Made by a program: the position numbers and the translations under genes. The notes beneath the pieces were generated by a model that worked only from the letters and a program-made list of their open reading frames with translations, was not told where the DNA came from and did not search any database. A DNA stretch of 10,184 nucleotides. It comes from Deltaproteobacteria bacterium. GTDB taxonomy: Bacteria > Desulfobacterota > DAOWNY01. The stretch covers positions 1 through 10,184 of the forward strand of contig DAOWNY010000047.1 of the NCBI GenBank assembly GCA_030642325.1, given 5' to 3'. Shown here piece by piece: positions 1 through 6,178 of this stretch; positions within the stretch are counted from its first letter, which is position 1, and every line of letters begins with the position of its first letter.

Positions 1-923
1 GTATGCAGGATCGCTTCCTCAATGGTTTTGTTCCCCGCAGTTTTTGAAGTTATTTCCAAACCATCCAGGATCGGCACACCTGAACTGAGCATGGTTCCTA
101 ATGTTCGGGTAAACCGGGCAACCCCCACTTTTTTGATCAGATCCCCAAAGACCGGGGCTTTTAACGCAAAACTATCAATCCATTTCCGACCCTTTTCCGT
201 GGAATATGTATACTTGAATAAACTCACAAAAGCACCGATGGCGACTATAACGTAGAGGATATTTGATTGCATAAACTCGCTCATATTAACTACTATTTGA
301 GTTGGAGCGGGAAGGGCGCTGCCGAAATCAGCAAACATTTCTTGAAAAACAGGGATAACAAAGATAAGAAGAACGGCAATAACCCCAAAGGCAATAATTA
401 CAACGGAAATGGGGTAGACCATCGCCCCCTTCACCTGTTTTTTTAGTTTTTCGGCCTTTTCGATATACGCTGATAATCTCTGGAGAATGGTGTCAAGAAT
501 TCCTCCCGCCTCCCCGGCGGCTACCAGATTGACAAACAGATCATCGAAGACGGCGGGATGTTTGCTTAGAGCTTCCGCAAAGGTTGACCCCGCCTCAATA
601 TCTTCTTTGACCTGGTTAAGGAGTTTTTTGAAGGTTGTGTTTTCCTGTTGAGAGGCAATGATGCCAAGTCCCTGCACCAACGGGAGACCGGCGTCAATCA
701 TAGTGGAAAATTGCCTGGTAAAAATTACAACGTCCTTTGCCGTAACTTTTGGTTGCAGCAGGGGTATATATTCTAAAAGATCTTTCGGTTTGGGCTTTAC
801 TTTGGTGGGGGTGATGTTTCGTCTTTGAAGCATGGCCCTCAATGCAGTTTCATCGGGTGCTTCATCTTCTCCTTTTTCGGTTGCTCCGTTGGGATTTTTA
901 CCTACCCAAATATATTCCGGCAT
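1..923 (-). CDS. pilC: Type IV pilus inner-membrane platform protein PilC (N-terminal 307 residues, cut by window edge)
   Basis: PilC/GspF-family protein: the polytopic inner-membrane platform on which the PilB and PilT ATPases act to extend and retract type IV pili. The frame is open from an ATG at 923 to the window edge. Family proteins are about 400 residues, so roughly the last 100 are missing. Visible family landmarks are FTRQFSTMIDAGLPLVQGL at residues 68-86, NLVAAGEAGGILD at 132-144 (first T2SSF domain), hydrophobic segments at about 170-193 and 221-237, and the start of the second T2SSF repeat, FTRTLGTMLSSGVPILDGL, at 271-289. GAGGAG sits six bases before the ATG. The N-terminal wording (APDETALRAMLQRRNITPTKV) fits pilus PilC better than type II secretion GspF, but GspF cannot be fully excluded without neighbours. 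No pilB or pilT lies upstream on this strand; the next gene upstream is aroE, 588 bp away. Confidence 0.95.
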   Translation of the reverse strand, partial: MPEYIWVGKNPNGATEKGEDEAPDETALRAMLQRRNITPTKVKPKPKDLLEYIPLLQPKVTAKDVVIFTRQFSTMIDAGLPLVQGLGIIASQQENTTFKKLLNQVKEDIEAGSTFAEALSKHPAVFDDLFVNLVAAGEAGGILDTILQRLSAYIEKAEKLKKQVKGAMVYPISVVIIAFGVIAVLLIFVIPVFQEMFADFGSALPAPTQIVVNMSEFMQSNILYVIVAIGAFVSLFKYTYSTEKGRKWIDSFALKAPVFGDLIKKVGVARFTRTLGTMLSSGVPILDGLEITSKTAGNKTIEEAILH

Positions 924-1034
924 TTTTTCTCCTCGTGATTAATCATGTTAAATTGGTAGATAATGTCATTTTAAGGAAATCAGGTAACATCAAAATAAGC
1001 AGGGCAAGCCCCTTTACTTCAACAACCCTTCCGG

Positions 1035-1054
1035 ATTCCCGCGCATCCGGGAAT
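1035..1054. repeat. dRS3-like intergenic inverted repeat (ATTCCC-N8-GGGAAT)
   Basis: The arms are ATTCCCG and CGGGAAT around a six-base loop, so it fits ATTCCC-N8-GGGAAT, the pattern of the neisserial dRS3 repeat. Similar REP-like elements occur in many proteobacterial intergenic regions. It lies in the predicted pilC leader RNA, where it could form a 7-bp stem. Only one copy is present in the window, so its repeat status in this genome is inferred. Confidence 0.45.
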
Positions 1055-1221
1055 GATGGTCAAGAAATAGACATACAGACAGACTTGGACAAAATATTTT
1101 TAAGTTAATGATATTGAACTGTTAACTGTGAACGATTACATTTAGCTTTATGAAATAATGGGCTACAAAATGATTTTATATTATTAAAGATAGAAAGAGC
1201 TTCAACTCCAATTTATAATTA

Positions 1222-1237
1222 TGCAAATTATGCGCCA
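1222..1237 (-). promoter_or_regulatory. Candidate sigma-54 (RpoN) promoter ahead of pilC
   Basis: Read on the minus strand the site is TGGCGCATAATTTGCA. It has the invariant GG (1236-1235) and GC (1224-1223) with the spacing of the -24/-12 consensus TGGCAC-N5-TTGCA, differing only at one base of the -24 element. The predicted start is near 1211, giving a leader of about 290 nt before the pilC ATG. Pilus genes are a known RpoN/PilR target (pilA), which supports the reading. No activator gene is in the window. Confidence 0.55.
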
Positions 1238-1264
1238 AAAAAATTTGATAGGATAATTTTGCAA

Positions 1265-1286
1265 TTATTTCAATAAGTTGAAATAA
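1265..1286. promoter_or_regulatory. 22-bp inverted repeat, possible activator or operator site
   Basis: Perfect 9-bp arms TTATTTCAA and TTGAAATAA are separated by TAAG. The centre lies about 65 bp upstream of the start predicted from the sigma-54-type promoter, a plausible place for an enhancer-binding protein or another regulator. AT-rich inverted repeats can arise by chance, so the role is inference. Confidence 0.35.
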
Positions 1287-1511
1287 AATGTCAGGAATTG
1301 GAGATTTGAGAGAGAATATTATGGTCAAAATCTTGACAAATGGGTTGAGATTTTAATGAAGATGAAGGAGTAGTTTTGATCTCTAAAAATAACCTCTCAA
1401 GCGATCGGCGCGACGGCTTAAGGGATGCAGGGGCAAAATGGACCAACCAACCGATGGCTGATTAATAGGATTTAATGGTTATTGAGAATTTTATTTAAGA
1501 TTCACAGCAGA

Positions 1512-2384
1512 TTATCCTTCCCCTGGTTTGTTGATTGCTTCAATTATGGCATTTTGCATTATTTTCAGGGAGGGCCTCCTTTGAGTCCAGATCTGAAAAC
1601 TTAAACTGCCTTGATGAAGCAACATGCCCAGGCCATTTTTTGTCACCAGTCCCAGGCGATCGGCTGCCTCGATTAATTTCGTTTTAAGGGGGCTGTAAAT
1701 GATGTCATAAACTATAGAGGCAGGAGGTAGAGAGGGTAGGGGAAGGTCGGGGAATTCTTCCCCTTTCATCCCCAATGAGGTAGAGTTTATCAGGAGGTCG
1801 ATTTGGGAAAAGGACACCTTTTTTTTTAAATCCGAGAGAGGGGTGAAGGATAATGTGGATTTAGAAAATTTTTTACTGAATTCTTGAACAAGACCTATTC
1901 CACGCGAAACAGTCCGGTTGGAAATAACAATACTTTTTGCCCCTTGAAGGAGTAGCTCCACTAAGATTGCCCGTCCGGACCCACTTGCCCCCAGAAGCAA
2001 AACATGTTTGTCCTTGGGATTGAATCCCAAATCCTCTTTTAGGGAGGCTACAAAGCCTTTTCCGTCGGTATTATGCCCGATCAATTTACCGTCCTTATTC
2101 TGGATGGTATTTATACTGCCGATCAATTCCCCCTCTCTGGTAATTTCATCCAAATATCTGATTGCTTCTATTTTATGGGGAACGGTTAAATTTATCCCGG
2201 CCAGCCTCAAGACCCTTATTGCCGCAATGGCTTCTTTAAGATTTTCCGGTTTTACCTCAAAAGGGAGGTAGACATAAGGAATTCCCAAGTCAGTAAAAGC
2301 TGCATTGTGCATAATCGGAGAGAGGGTGTGTTTAACCGGGTATCCAAAAATACCTACGATTTTAGTCTTACCGGATATTTCCAC
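1512..2384 (-). CDS. aroE: Shikimate dehydrogenase (NADP+) AroE
   Basis: Reduces 3-dehydroshikimate to shikimate with NADPH, the fourth step of the common aromatic pathway, in the cytoplasm. At 290 residues it is of normal length. The N-terminal substrate domain shows PVKHTLSPIMHNAAF (16-30) and NLTVPHK (65-71) with catalytic Lys71; NTDGKG (105-110) supplies catalytic Asp107. The nucleotide-binding loop is GASGSGRA (132-139), a variant of the usual GAGGAARA, followed by SNRT (155-158), which fits NADP preference. The end has NGLGMLLHQG (250-259). The first Ser of the SxS substrate motif is Thr20, a conservative change. The start is a GTG at 2384 with GAGGTG close upstream; no in-frame ATG is better. 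It is divergent from the two-gene operon for the first pathway steps, so the 278-bp spacer probably coordinates both units. Confidence 0.96.
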   Translation of the reverse strand: MEISGKTKIVGIFGYPVKHTLSPIMHNAAFTDLGIPYVYLPFEVKPENLKEAIAAIRVLRLAGINLTVPHKIEAIRYLDEITREGELIGSINTIQNKDGKLIGHNTDGKGFVASLKEDLGFNPKDKHVLLLGASGSGRAILVELLLQGAKSIVISNRTVSRGIGLVQEFSKKFSKSTLSFTPLSDLKKKVSFSQIDLLINSTSLGMKGEEFPDLPLPSLPPASIVYDIIYSPLKTKLIEAADRLGLVTKNGLGMLLHQGSLSFQIWTQRRPSLKIMQNAIIEAINKPGEG

Positions 2385-2417
2385 AGGGCACCTCGACCGG
2401 ATGATTTGAATTTATGG

Positions 2418-2456
2418 TTGAAACGGCTTGTTTCCAGATTATAATTTTACTATAAT
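2418..2456 (+). promoter_or_regulatory. Two overlapping sigma-70-type promoters for the aroA'-aroB' operon
   Basis: Two arrangements are visible: TTGAAA (2418-2423) with a 16-bp spacer to TATAAT (2440-2445), and TTGTTT (2428-2433) with a 17-bp spacer to a second perfect TATAAT (2451-2456). Transcription would start near 2452 or 2463, leaving a leader of about 200 nt. A further TTGACT lies at 2557-2562 but lacks a good -10 box. A minus-strand TATAAT (2443-2438) overlaps the first box and could serve aroE, although its -35 is poor. Confidence 0.55.
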
Positions 2457-2501
2457 CAGATGGGGATAGCAATTATAAAAGAGAGGCGGTTACCAATTCA
2501 G

Positions 2502-2615
2502 ATGACTGCCGGCGGCAACACCCTTTCGACATTTTCCGGATATTTGTGGTTTTATATTGACTTTGATGAGGATTATGTAATAAAAATAGTAGTTAAGCAG
2601 ACACCAAAGAGGTAA
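2502..2615 (+). CDS. Candidate aromatic-rich leader peptide (37 aa) of the aroA'-aroB' operon
   Basis: This short frame opens at ATG 2502 and stops at TAA 2613, between the promoter and the first operon gene. It carries seven aromatic codons in residues 11-25 (FSGYLWFYIDFDEDY): three Phe, three Tyr and one Trp. That is the pattern expected of a leader peptide whose translation senses charged aromatic tRNAs. Against it, the only Shine-Dalgarno-like stretch (GAGAGG, 2481-2486) lies 15 nt before the ATG, which is too far, and I see no clean terminator with a T-run before the next gene. A second mini-frame (ATG 2622 to TAG 2660, 12 codons, with two Phe) follows with AAGAGG nine bases upstream and ends two bases before the aroA' ATG. 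The position and composition are seen; attenuation is inferred. Confidence 0.4.
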   Translation: MTAGGNTLSTFSGYLWFYIDFDEDYVIKIVVKQTPKR

Positions 2616-2662
2616 TATGAGATGACATTAAGAAAAGAGAGGTTTTTCAGGGAGAGGTAGTT

Positions 2663-3460
2663 ATGATAGGTAAACAGATTCGGATGGAACGTCTCATTCA
2701 CAGGGTATCTAAAAAAACAGTGATTATTCCCATGGATCACGGGGTAACCATTGGTCCCGCACCGGGCCTTATTGACATGAAGGCAACCATTAACGCAGTT
2801 GCCGACGGGGGGGCCAATGCTATTGTTTTGCACAAGGGGGTGGTCAGGGCGGCCCATCGTGGAGGAGGCCTGGATGTGGGTCTCATTATTCATCTTTCCG
2901 GGAGCACTAAGCTTTCTCCCGATCCCAATGCCAAGGAGCTGATTTGTAGTGTAGAGGAAGCCATTAAACTTGGGGCCGATGGAGTTTCGATTCATATCAA
3001 CCTTGGTGCCAATGATGAGAAAAGTATGCTAAAGGATATGGGTAAAGTGATAAAGGATGCCTATGATTGGGGTATGCCGGTTTTGGCCATGATGTATGTC
3101 AGAGGAGAAAAGATTACGAATGAATATGGCGTTCAGGTAGTAAAGCATGCCGCCAGGGTGGGGGCGGAGCTGGGGGCTGATGTAGTTAAAGTTCCCTATA
3201 CCGGATCTCCGGAAACCTTCCGGGAGGTTGTTGAGGGATGTTTTGTTCCTGTGGTTATTGCCGGAGGTGAAAAGATGGACACTGATGAGGATATATTGGT
3301 GATGGTAAAAGGCTCAATCGATGCCGGAGGAGCAGGGGTTTCCATTGGTCGCAATGCCTTTCAGCATCGATTTCCCCGGAAAATTATTAAAGCCATCAGC
3401 CTCATTGTTCACAAGGGAGTATCGATCGAAGAAGCCGCCGATTTGATAAAGGAGGATTGA
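2663..3460 (+). CDS. aroA': 2-amino-3,7-dideoxy-D-threo-hept-6-ulosonate (ADTH) synthase, archaeal-type AroA' / DhnA-family aldolase
   Basis: A class I (Schiff-base) aldolase of the DhnA family, 265 residues. In Methanocaldococcus jannaschii the homologue MJ0400 condenses a 6-deoxy-5-ketofructose phosphate with L-aspartate semialdehyde to give ADTH, the first step of the alternative route to 3-dehydroquinate. Key residues align with MJ0400 at a constant offset of eight: Asp25 in PMDHGVTIGP (23-32), Tyr145 in MMYVRG as proton donor, and Lys176 in GADVVKVPYTG (171-181) as the Schiff-base lysine. The phosphate-binding region is VIAGGEK (198-204) with GAGVSIGRN (223-231). GGAGAGG lies five bases before the ATG. 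The family also holds true fructose-bisphosphate aldolases, and sequence alone separates them poorly, but the one-base overlap with DHQ synthase II and the divergent aroE strongly favour the aromatic role. Confidence 0.92.
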   Translation: MIGKQIRMERLIHRVSKKTVIIPMDHGVTIGPAPGLIDMKATINAVADGGANAIVLHKGVVRAAHRGGGLDVGLIIHLSGSTKLSPDPNAKELICSVEEAIKLGADGVSIHINLGANDEKSMLKDMGKVIKDAYDWGMPVLAMMYVRGEKITNEYGVQVVKHAARVGAELGADVVKVPYTGSPETFREVVEGCFVPVVIAGGEKMDTDEDILVMVKGSIDAGGAGVSIGRNAFQHRFPRKIIKAISLIVHKGVSIEEAADLIKED

Positions 3461-4452
3461 TGAAAAAGATTTGGGTTAAAGCTGTTCCCTGGGAAAAGGA
3501 TATGGTTACTGCTGCCCTGGAAAGTGGTGCCGATGCCCTGGTAGTTCCAAAGGGGTGCAGCAACAGGACAAAGGAACTGGGAATTATTCAGACCATCTCG
3601 GAGGATGGTGATTTAATTCTGGGAAAAGATGTGTTGGAAGTTGATATTACCTCAAAGGAAGATGAGGAAAAAATTGCTTCTCTTGATCCGTCAAAACCGG
3701 TAATTGTAACAACCTCCGATTGGAGGATAATTCCTTTGGAGAATCTGATTGCCCAAAGGGGGGGGCTGATTGCAGAGATAACGGATTTAGAAGGGGCTAA
3801 AACAGCTTTTGGGATTTTGGAGAAAGGGGTGGACGGTATCCTCGTTAATTGTGAGGAAGTAGCTCAGGTACGTAAGATTATACATTTTTTTAAGGAAAAG
3901 CCGGAATCGGTTTTCTTAAAAGAGGCGGAAATAACTGAGGTGAAATCCCTTGCCATGGGAGACCGGGTATGCATTGATACCTGCTCCAACATGTCATTGG
4001 GGGAAGGGATGTTGGTGGGCAACAGCAGCAGTGCTTTATTTTTGGTCCATTCAGAATCCGTGGAGAATCCCTATGTAGCTCCTCGTCCCTTTCGGGTCAA
4101 TGCAGGACCTGTTCATGCTTATGTGAGAGTTGGTGGTGGTAAAACCCGATATCTTTCCGAACTAAGATCCGGGGATGAGGTTATGATCGTTAATTATAAG
4201 GGGGAAATAAGCCCGGTTAATATCGGAAGACTTAAGATAGAAAAGAGACCTCTCATCTTAATTGAAGCTCAAGTCTCGGGCACCAAGATTAACACTATTC
4301 TCCAGAACGCAGAGACCATACGCCTCACTGAGCCGGGTGGTAGTCCGATTTCGGTGGTGGAATTGAAGAAGGGGTGCAAGGTTCTGGTATTTATGGAAGA
4401 GGCAGGAAGACACTTCGGGATGAAGGTTGATGAAACGATCGAGGAGAAATAA
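3460..4452 (+). CDS. aroB': 3-dehydroquinate synthase II (archaeal-type AroB', NAD+-dependent)
   Basis: Converts ADTH to 3-dehydroquinate by NAD+-dependent oxidative deamination and cyclisation; the homologue is MJ1249, unrelated to ordinary AroB. The protein is 330 residues, the usual family length. Family stretches are WVKAVPW near the start, SSALFLVHSES and NPYVAPRPFRVNAGPVHAYV in the middle, SGDEVMIVNYKG, and the closing VSGTKINTILQNAETIRL and MEEAGRHFGM. I place the start at ATG 3460, which overlaps the last base of the preceding TGA and has AAAGGAGG (3448-3455) four bases upstream. The TTG at 3457 would sit one base from this ribosome binding site and is less likely. The TGATG junction implies translational coupling and equal expression of the two enzymes. 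The gene ends 12 bp from the converging PAP2 gene, with no obvious terminator hairpin between them. Confidence 0.95.
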   Translation: MKKIWVKAVPWEKDMVTAALESGADALVVPKGCSNRTKELGIIQTISEDGDLILGKDVLEVDITSKEDEEKIASLDPSKPVIVTTSDWRIIPLENLIAQRGGLIAEITDLEGAKTAFGILEKGVDGILVNCEEVAQVRKIIHFFKEKPESVFLKEAEITEVKSLAMGDRVCIDTCSNMSLGEGMLVGNSSSALFLVHSESVENPYVAPRPFRVNAGPVHAYVRVGGGKTRYLSELRSGDEVMIVNYKGEISPVNIGRLKIEKRPLILIEAQVSGTKINTILQNAETIRLTEPGGSPISVVELKKGCKVLVFMEEAGRHFGMKVDETIEEK

Positions 4453-4464
4453 CCCAGCTGTTTT

Positions 4465-5049
4465 TTAGTTGTGCTCAATATCAGGGTGATTGATGTCGGT
4501 CTCTGATAATCCAACCCCCTTTTTTTTGGCTAAATATTTATTTGCCGAAAAAGAGACCAAAGCGCCGATCGTAATGCCTAAAAAAGCGCCGGCCAACACA
4601 TCGGAAGGGTAGTGAACACCCAGAAAAATCCGGGAGGTTCCCACCAGGCAAGCCAGGGTCATGAATATCCAGCGATATCGAAAATATTGGGCACCCAAGA
4701 CAATGGCCAGGGCAAAAGCGGTGGTGGAATGAGCCGAAGGAAATGCAAAACCCCACATCTCGTTTAAAAAACTTAAATTGCTGACGAATATCGTCGGTCT
4801 GGGACGGGCTATCCAGGCCTTCAGGGTTATACAGATGAGCTGGGAGGGTAAATAGCTGCTTAGTATTAAAATTCCGGTCCTCCTCTCTTTCGGTTTTAAT
4901 CCCAGGAGAGTTAATCCCAGAAGGATAACAAAGATGCTGCTTCCCAACTGGGTTATAAGTAGCATCAAGAAATATAAACAAGGATGGGAAAGATTGGTTT
5001 TTACAAAAAGAAGCAGTGCCGTGTCGATTTTTTGGATAAAATTGATCAT
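4465..5049 (-). CDS. PAP2-family membrane phosphatase
   Basis: A 194-residue integral-membrane acid phosphatase of the type-2 phosphatidic acid phosphatase family. The full three-part signature is present: K77-x6-R84-P85 (KAWIARPRP), P104-S-A-H107 (FPSAHSTT) and S139-R140-x5-H146-x3-D150 (SRIFLGVHYPSD). His107 and His146 are the predicted catalytic residues. Hydrophobic stretches at about 25-51, 57-75, 108-121, 126-138 and 150-169 indicate five or six membrane passes. Small bacterial PAP2 proteins often recycle undecaprenyl diphosphate (BcrC/YbjG type) or act on phosphatidylglycerol phosphate or lipid A; the sequence does not decide which. No strong Shine-Dalgarno precedes the ATG at 5049. 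It is convergent with the aromatic operon and seems unrelated to it in function. The C-terminus after residue 172 is a short charged tail. Confidence 0.92.
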   Translation of the reverse strand: MINFIQKIDTALLLFVKTNLSHPCLYFLMLLITQLGSSIFVILLGLTLLGLKPKERRTGILILSSYLPSQLICITLKAWIARPRPTIFVSNLSFLNEMWGFAFPSAHSTTAFALAIVLGAQYFRYRWIFMTLACLVGTSRIFLGVHYPSDVLAGAFLGITIGALVSFSANKYLAKKKGVGLSETDINHPDIEHN

Positions 5050-5692
5050 ACTTTATTTTCACAATAATTAGCCGGTAACTATTCAGGTAAGATAGACTTA
5101 AGTGCTGAAGGTAAAAAACAGCCATTTATATCTTTTCGAGTGAAAAATATATAATTATCTGTTGGAAACAGCTGGCTTTTCCTTCAGTCTCCAGTTTTCT
5201 ATCTAAAATACCTGAGCAGTTACATTAGCTGTTAATTAAGACAGACCCCAGCCCCCGTTGATGCGGAAATCATCGGGCAGTAAATTTGAAGTTAAAAAAA
5301 TTCAGAATCCATCGGGGTTGTATAAAAATAAGACCATAAGGGCGGCTTTAATGGTAAAATAAAGGACAAAATTTTTTTACCTGGTGCTATCTAATAAAGC
5401 TTGATATCCGGCCGGCCTGTTTTTTGCCCTCAAAAGTACGGATTTCGAATTCTAAAAACTAAAATGACTTTACCAGAAAAATCATGGAGAAAGAAGGAAT
5501 AATTTCACAAGTAATCTTCTTTGCTCCGCAGCCGGTGTAAATATTTAACCATGTAATTGTGAAAGGCGAAGGGCCTTAAGTCTCATATCAGACGAATCCG
5601 GCAAGCATGTTGAATGACGTCTCCATGAATCCGGGGGGAACCCAAATTTTTTTTCAAGAAAGACATGACACTACATTAAGGGATCATAAGAT
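5050..5692. other. Non-coding stretch between the PAP2 and Fe-S scaffold genes
   Basis: These 643 bp lie between divergent genes and have stops in every frame. Visible items are a hairpin-capable segment near 5255-5279 (CCCG, one mismatch, TGAT arms), a GGCCGGCC palindrome near 5409, the spaced inverted repeat at 5503-5564, and an 8-bp direct repeat GAATCCGG at 5594 and 5628. TAAGGGA nine bases before ATG 5693 is the ribosome binding site of the next gene. I recognise no riboswitch or RNA gene. Confidence 0.65.
5503..5564. promoter_or_regulatory. Spaced inverted repeat TTTCACAA / TTGTGAAA with central palindrome
   Basis: Perfect 8-bp arms at 5503-5510 and 5557-5564 enclose 46 bp that contain TAAATATTTA (5538-5547) flanked by GGT and ACC. 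The arms resemble single half-sites of the redox repressor Rex (TTGTGAA), but their orientation and distance do not make a standard Rex operator. The element lies 130-190 bp before the Fe-S scaffold gene. Function is unknown. Confidence 0.25.
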
Positions 5693-6061
5693 ATGACCAT
5701 TTACTCGGAAAAGATAATGGAACATATTGGAAACCCGCAAAATGCCGGAGAGATCGAGGATGCTAATGGGGTGGGGATAGCGGGAGATCCATTTCAGGGT
5801 GGCATAATAACTATTTATTTATCTGTAAAAAACGGAAGGCTGAAAGACGTTAAATTTAAAACCTTTGGGTGTGGTGCAGCTATTGCCGTTTCCAGTGTGA
5901 TTAGTGTGATGGCCAAGGGGAAAACCATTAAAGAGGCCATGGCCATCACCAGCAATTTGGTTGCTGATGAGTTGGGCGGTTTGCCTCAAGAAAAGATGCA
6001 CTGCTCCGGACTGGGGGCTGATGCCCTGCATCGGGCAATTGAAGATTATAAAAAATCGTAA
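5693..6061 (+). CDS. IscU/NifU-like Fe-S scaffold protein lacking the first cluster Cys
   Basis: A 122-residue protein of the NifU N-terminal/IscU fold, the family that receives sulfur from a cysteine desulfurase and assembles Fe-S clusters. The fold is clear from YSEKIMEHIGNPQNAGEI (4-21), FKTFGCGAAIAVSS (55-68, Cys60) and GLPQEKMHCSGLGADALHRAI (96-116, Cys104). The first cluster motif, normally GxPxCGD, here reads GDPFQGG (31-37): Gln35 replaces the Cys and Gly37 the Asp. Two of the three conserved cysteines remain, so normal [2Fe-2S] assembly is doubtful; it may be a carrier, a storage or regulatory variant, or act with another ligand. The length matches stand-alone scaffolds. The start is supported by TAAGGGA upstream. 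No desulfurase gene is adjacent; the LysR regulator follows after 117 bp on the same strand. Confidence 0.88.
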   Translation: MTIYSEKIMEHIGNPQNAGEIEDANGVGIAGDPFQGGIITIYLSVKNGRLKDVKFKTFGCGAAIAVSSVISVMAKGKTIKEAMAITSNLVADELGGLPQEKMHCSGLGADALHRAIEDYKKS

Positions 6062-6178
6062 CTCTAGGCAGGGACCGGTACCCGGAATTCTGAATTTTGA
6101 GTAGTTGCGAAATATGAAGAGCAGGAGCACGACCAACCGTGAACCCCGGCAACTTTAGCAGCTACCGGAGGAATTGAG

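Larger units (their letters stand above)
924..1511. other. AT-rich non-coding stretch between aroE and pilC
   Basis: This 588-bp stretch holds no convincing gene; all frames are broken and none resembles a protein I know. It contains a sigma-54-type promoter facing pilC, a 22-bp inverted repeat upstream of it, and one dispersed-type intergenic repeat. The part at 1400-1465 is more GC-rich than its surroundings and unexplained. No clear rho-independent terminator for aroE was found. Confidence 0.7.

Noticed and set aside
842..1108. An 88-codon plus-strand frame
   Set aside because: It overlaps the start of pilC in antisense and continues into the AT-rich gap; it has no ribosome binding site and no recognisable protein.
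1400..1465. Stretch with GGGGCAAAA and AACCGATGG that recalls parts of a c-di-GMP-I (GEMM) riboswitch
   Set aside because: The conserved central GACGCAAAGCC part is missing, the two pieces are only about 20 nt apart instead of about 60, and no gene lies downstream on the plus strand.
2573..2995. A 140-codon minus-strand frame opposite the ADTH synthase gene
   Set aside because: It is antisense to a well-supported enzyme gene and has no protein-like features.
3457..3459. TTG start for DHQ synthase II, one codon ahead of the ATG
   Set aside because: It would be one base from the AAAGGAGG site; the ATG at 3460 has better spacing and the usual TGATG coupling.
4538..5125. A 195-codon minus-strand frame slightly longer than the PAP2 gene
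   Set aside because: It overlaps the PAP2 gene in another frame and shows no family features, while the PAP2 frame has the full catalytic signature.
5255..5279. Hairpin with arms CCCG-T-TGAT and ATCA-T-CGGG as a terminator
   Set aside because: It has a mismatch in the stem and no T-run on either strand.
5396..5416. AAGCTTGATATC followed by GGCCGGCC, and ACCGGTACC with GAATTC near 6074-6090, which look like cloning-vector polylinker sites
   Set aside because: Only short restriction-site strings match; the flanks are unlike any vector I know and the genomic context is continuous. Chance is the better explanation.
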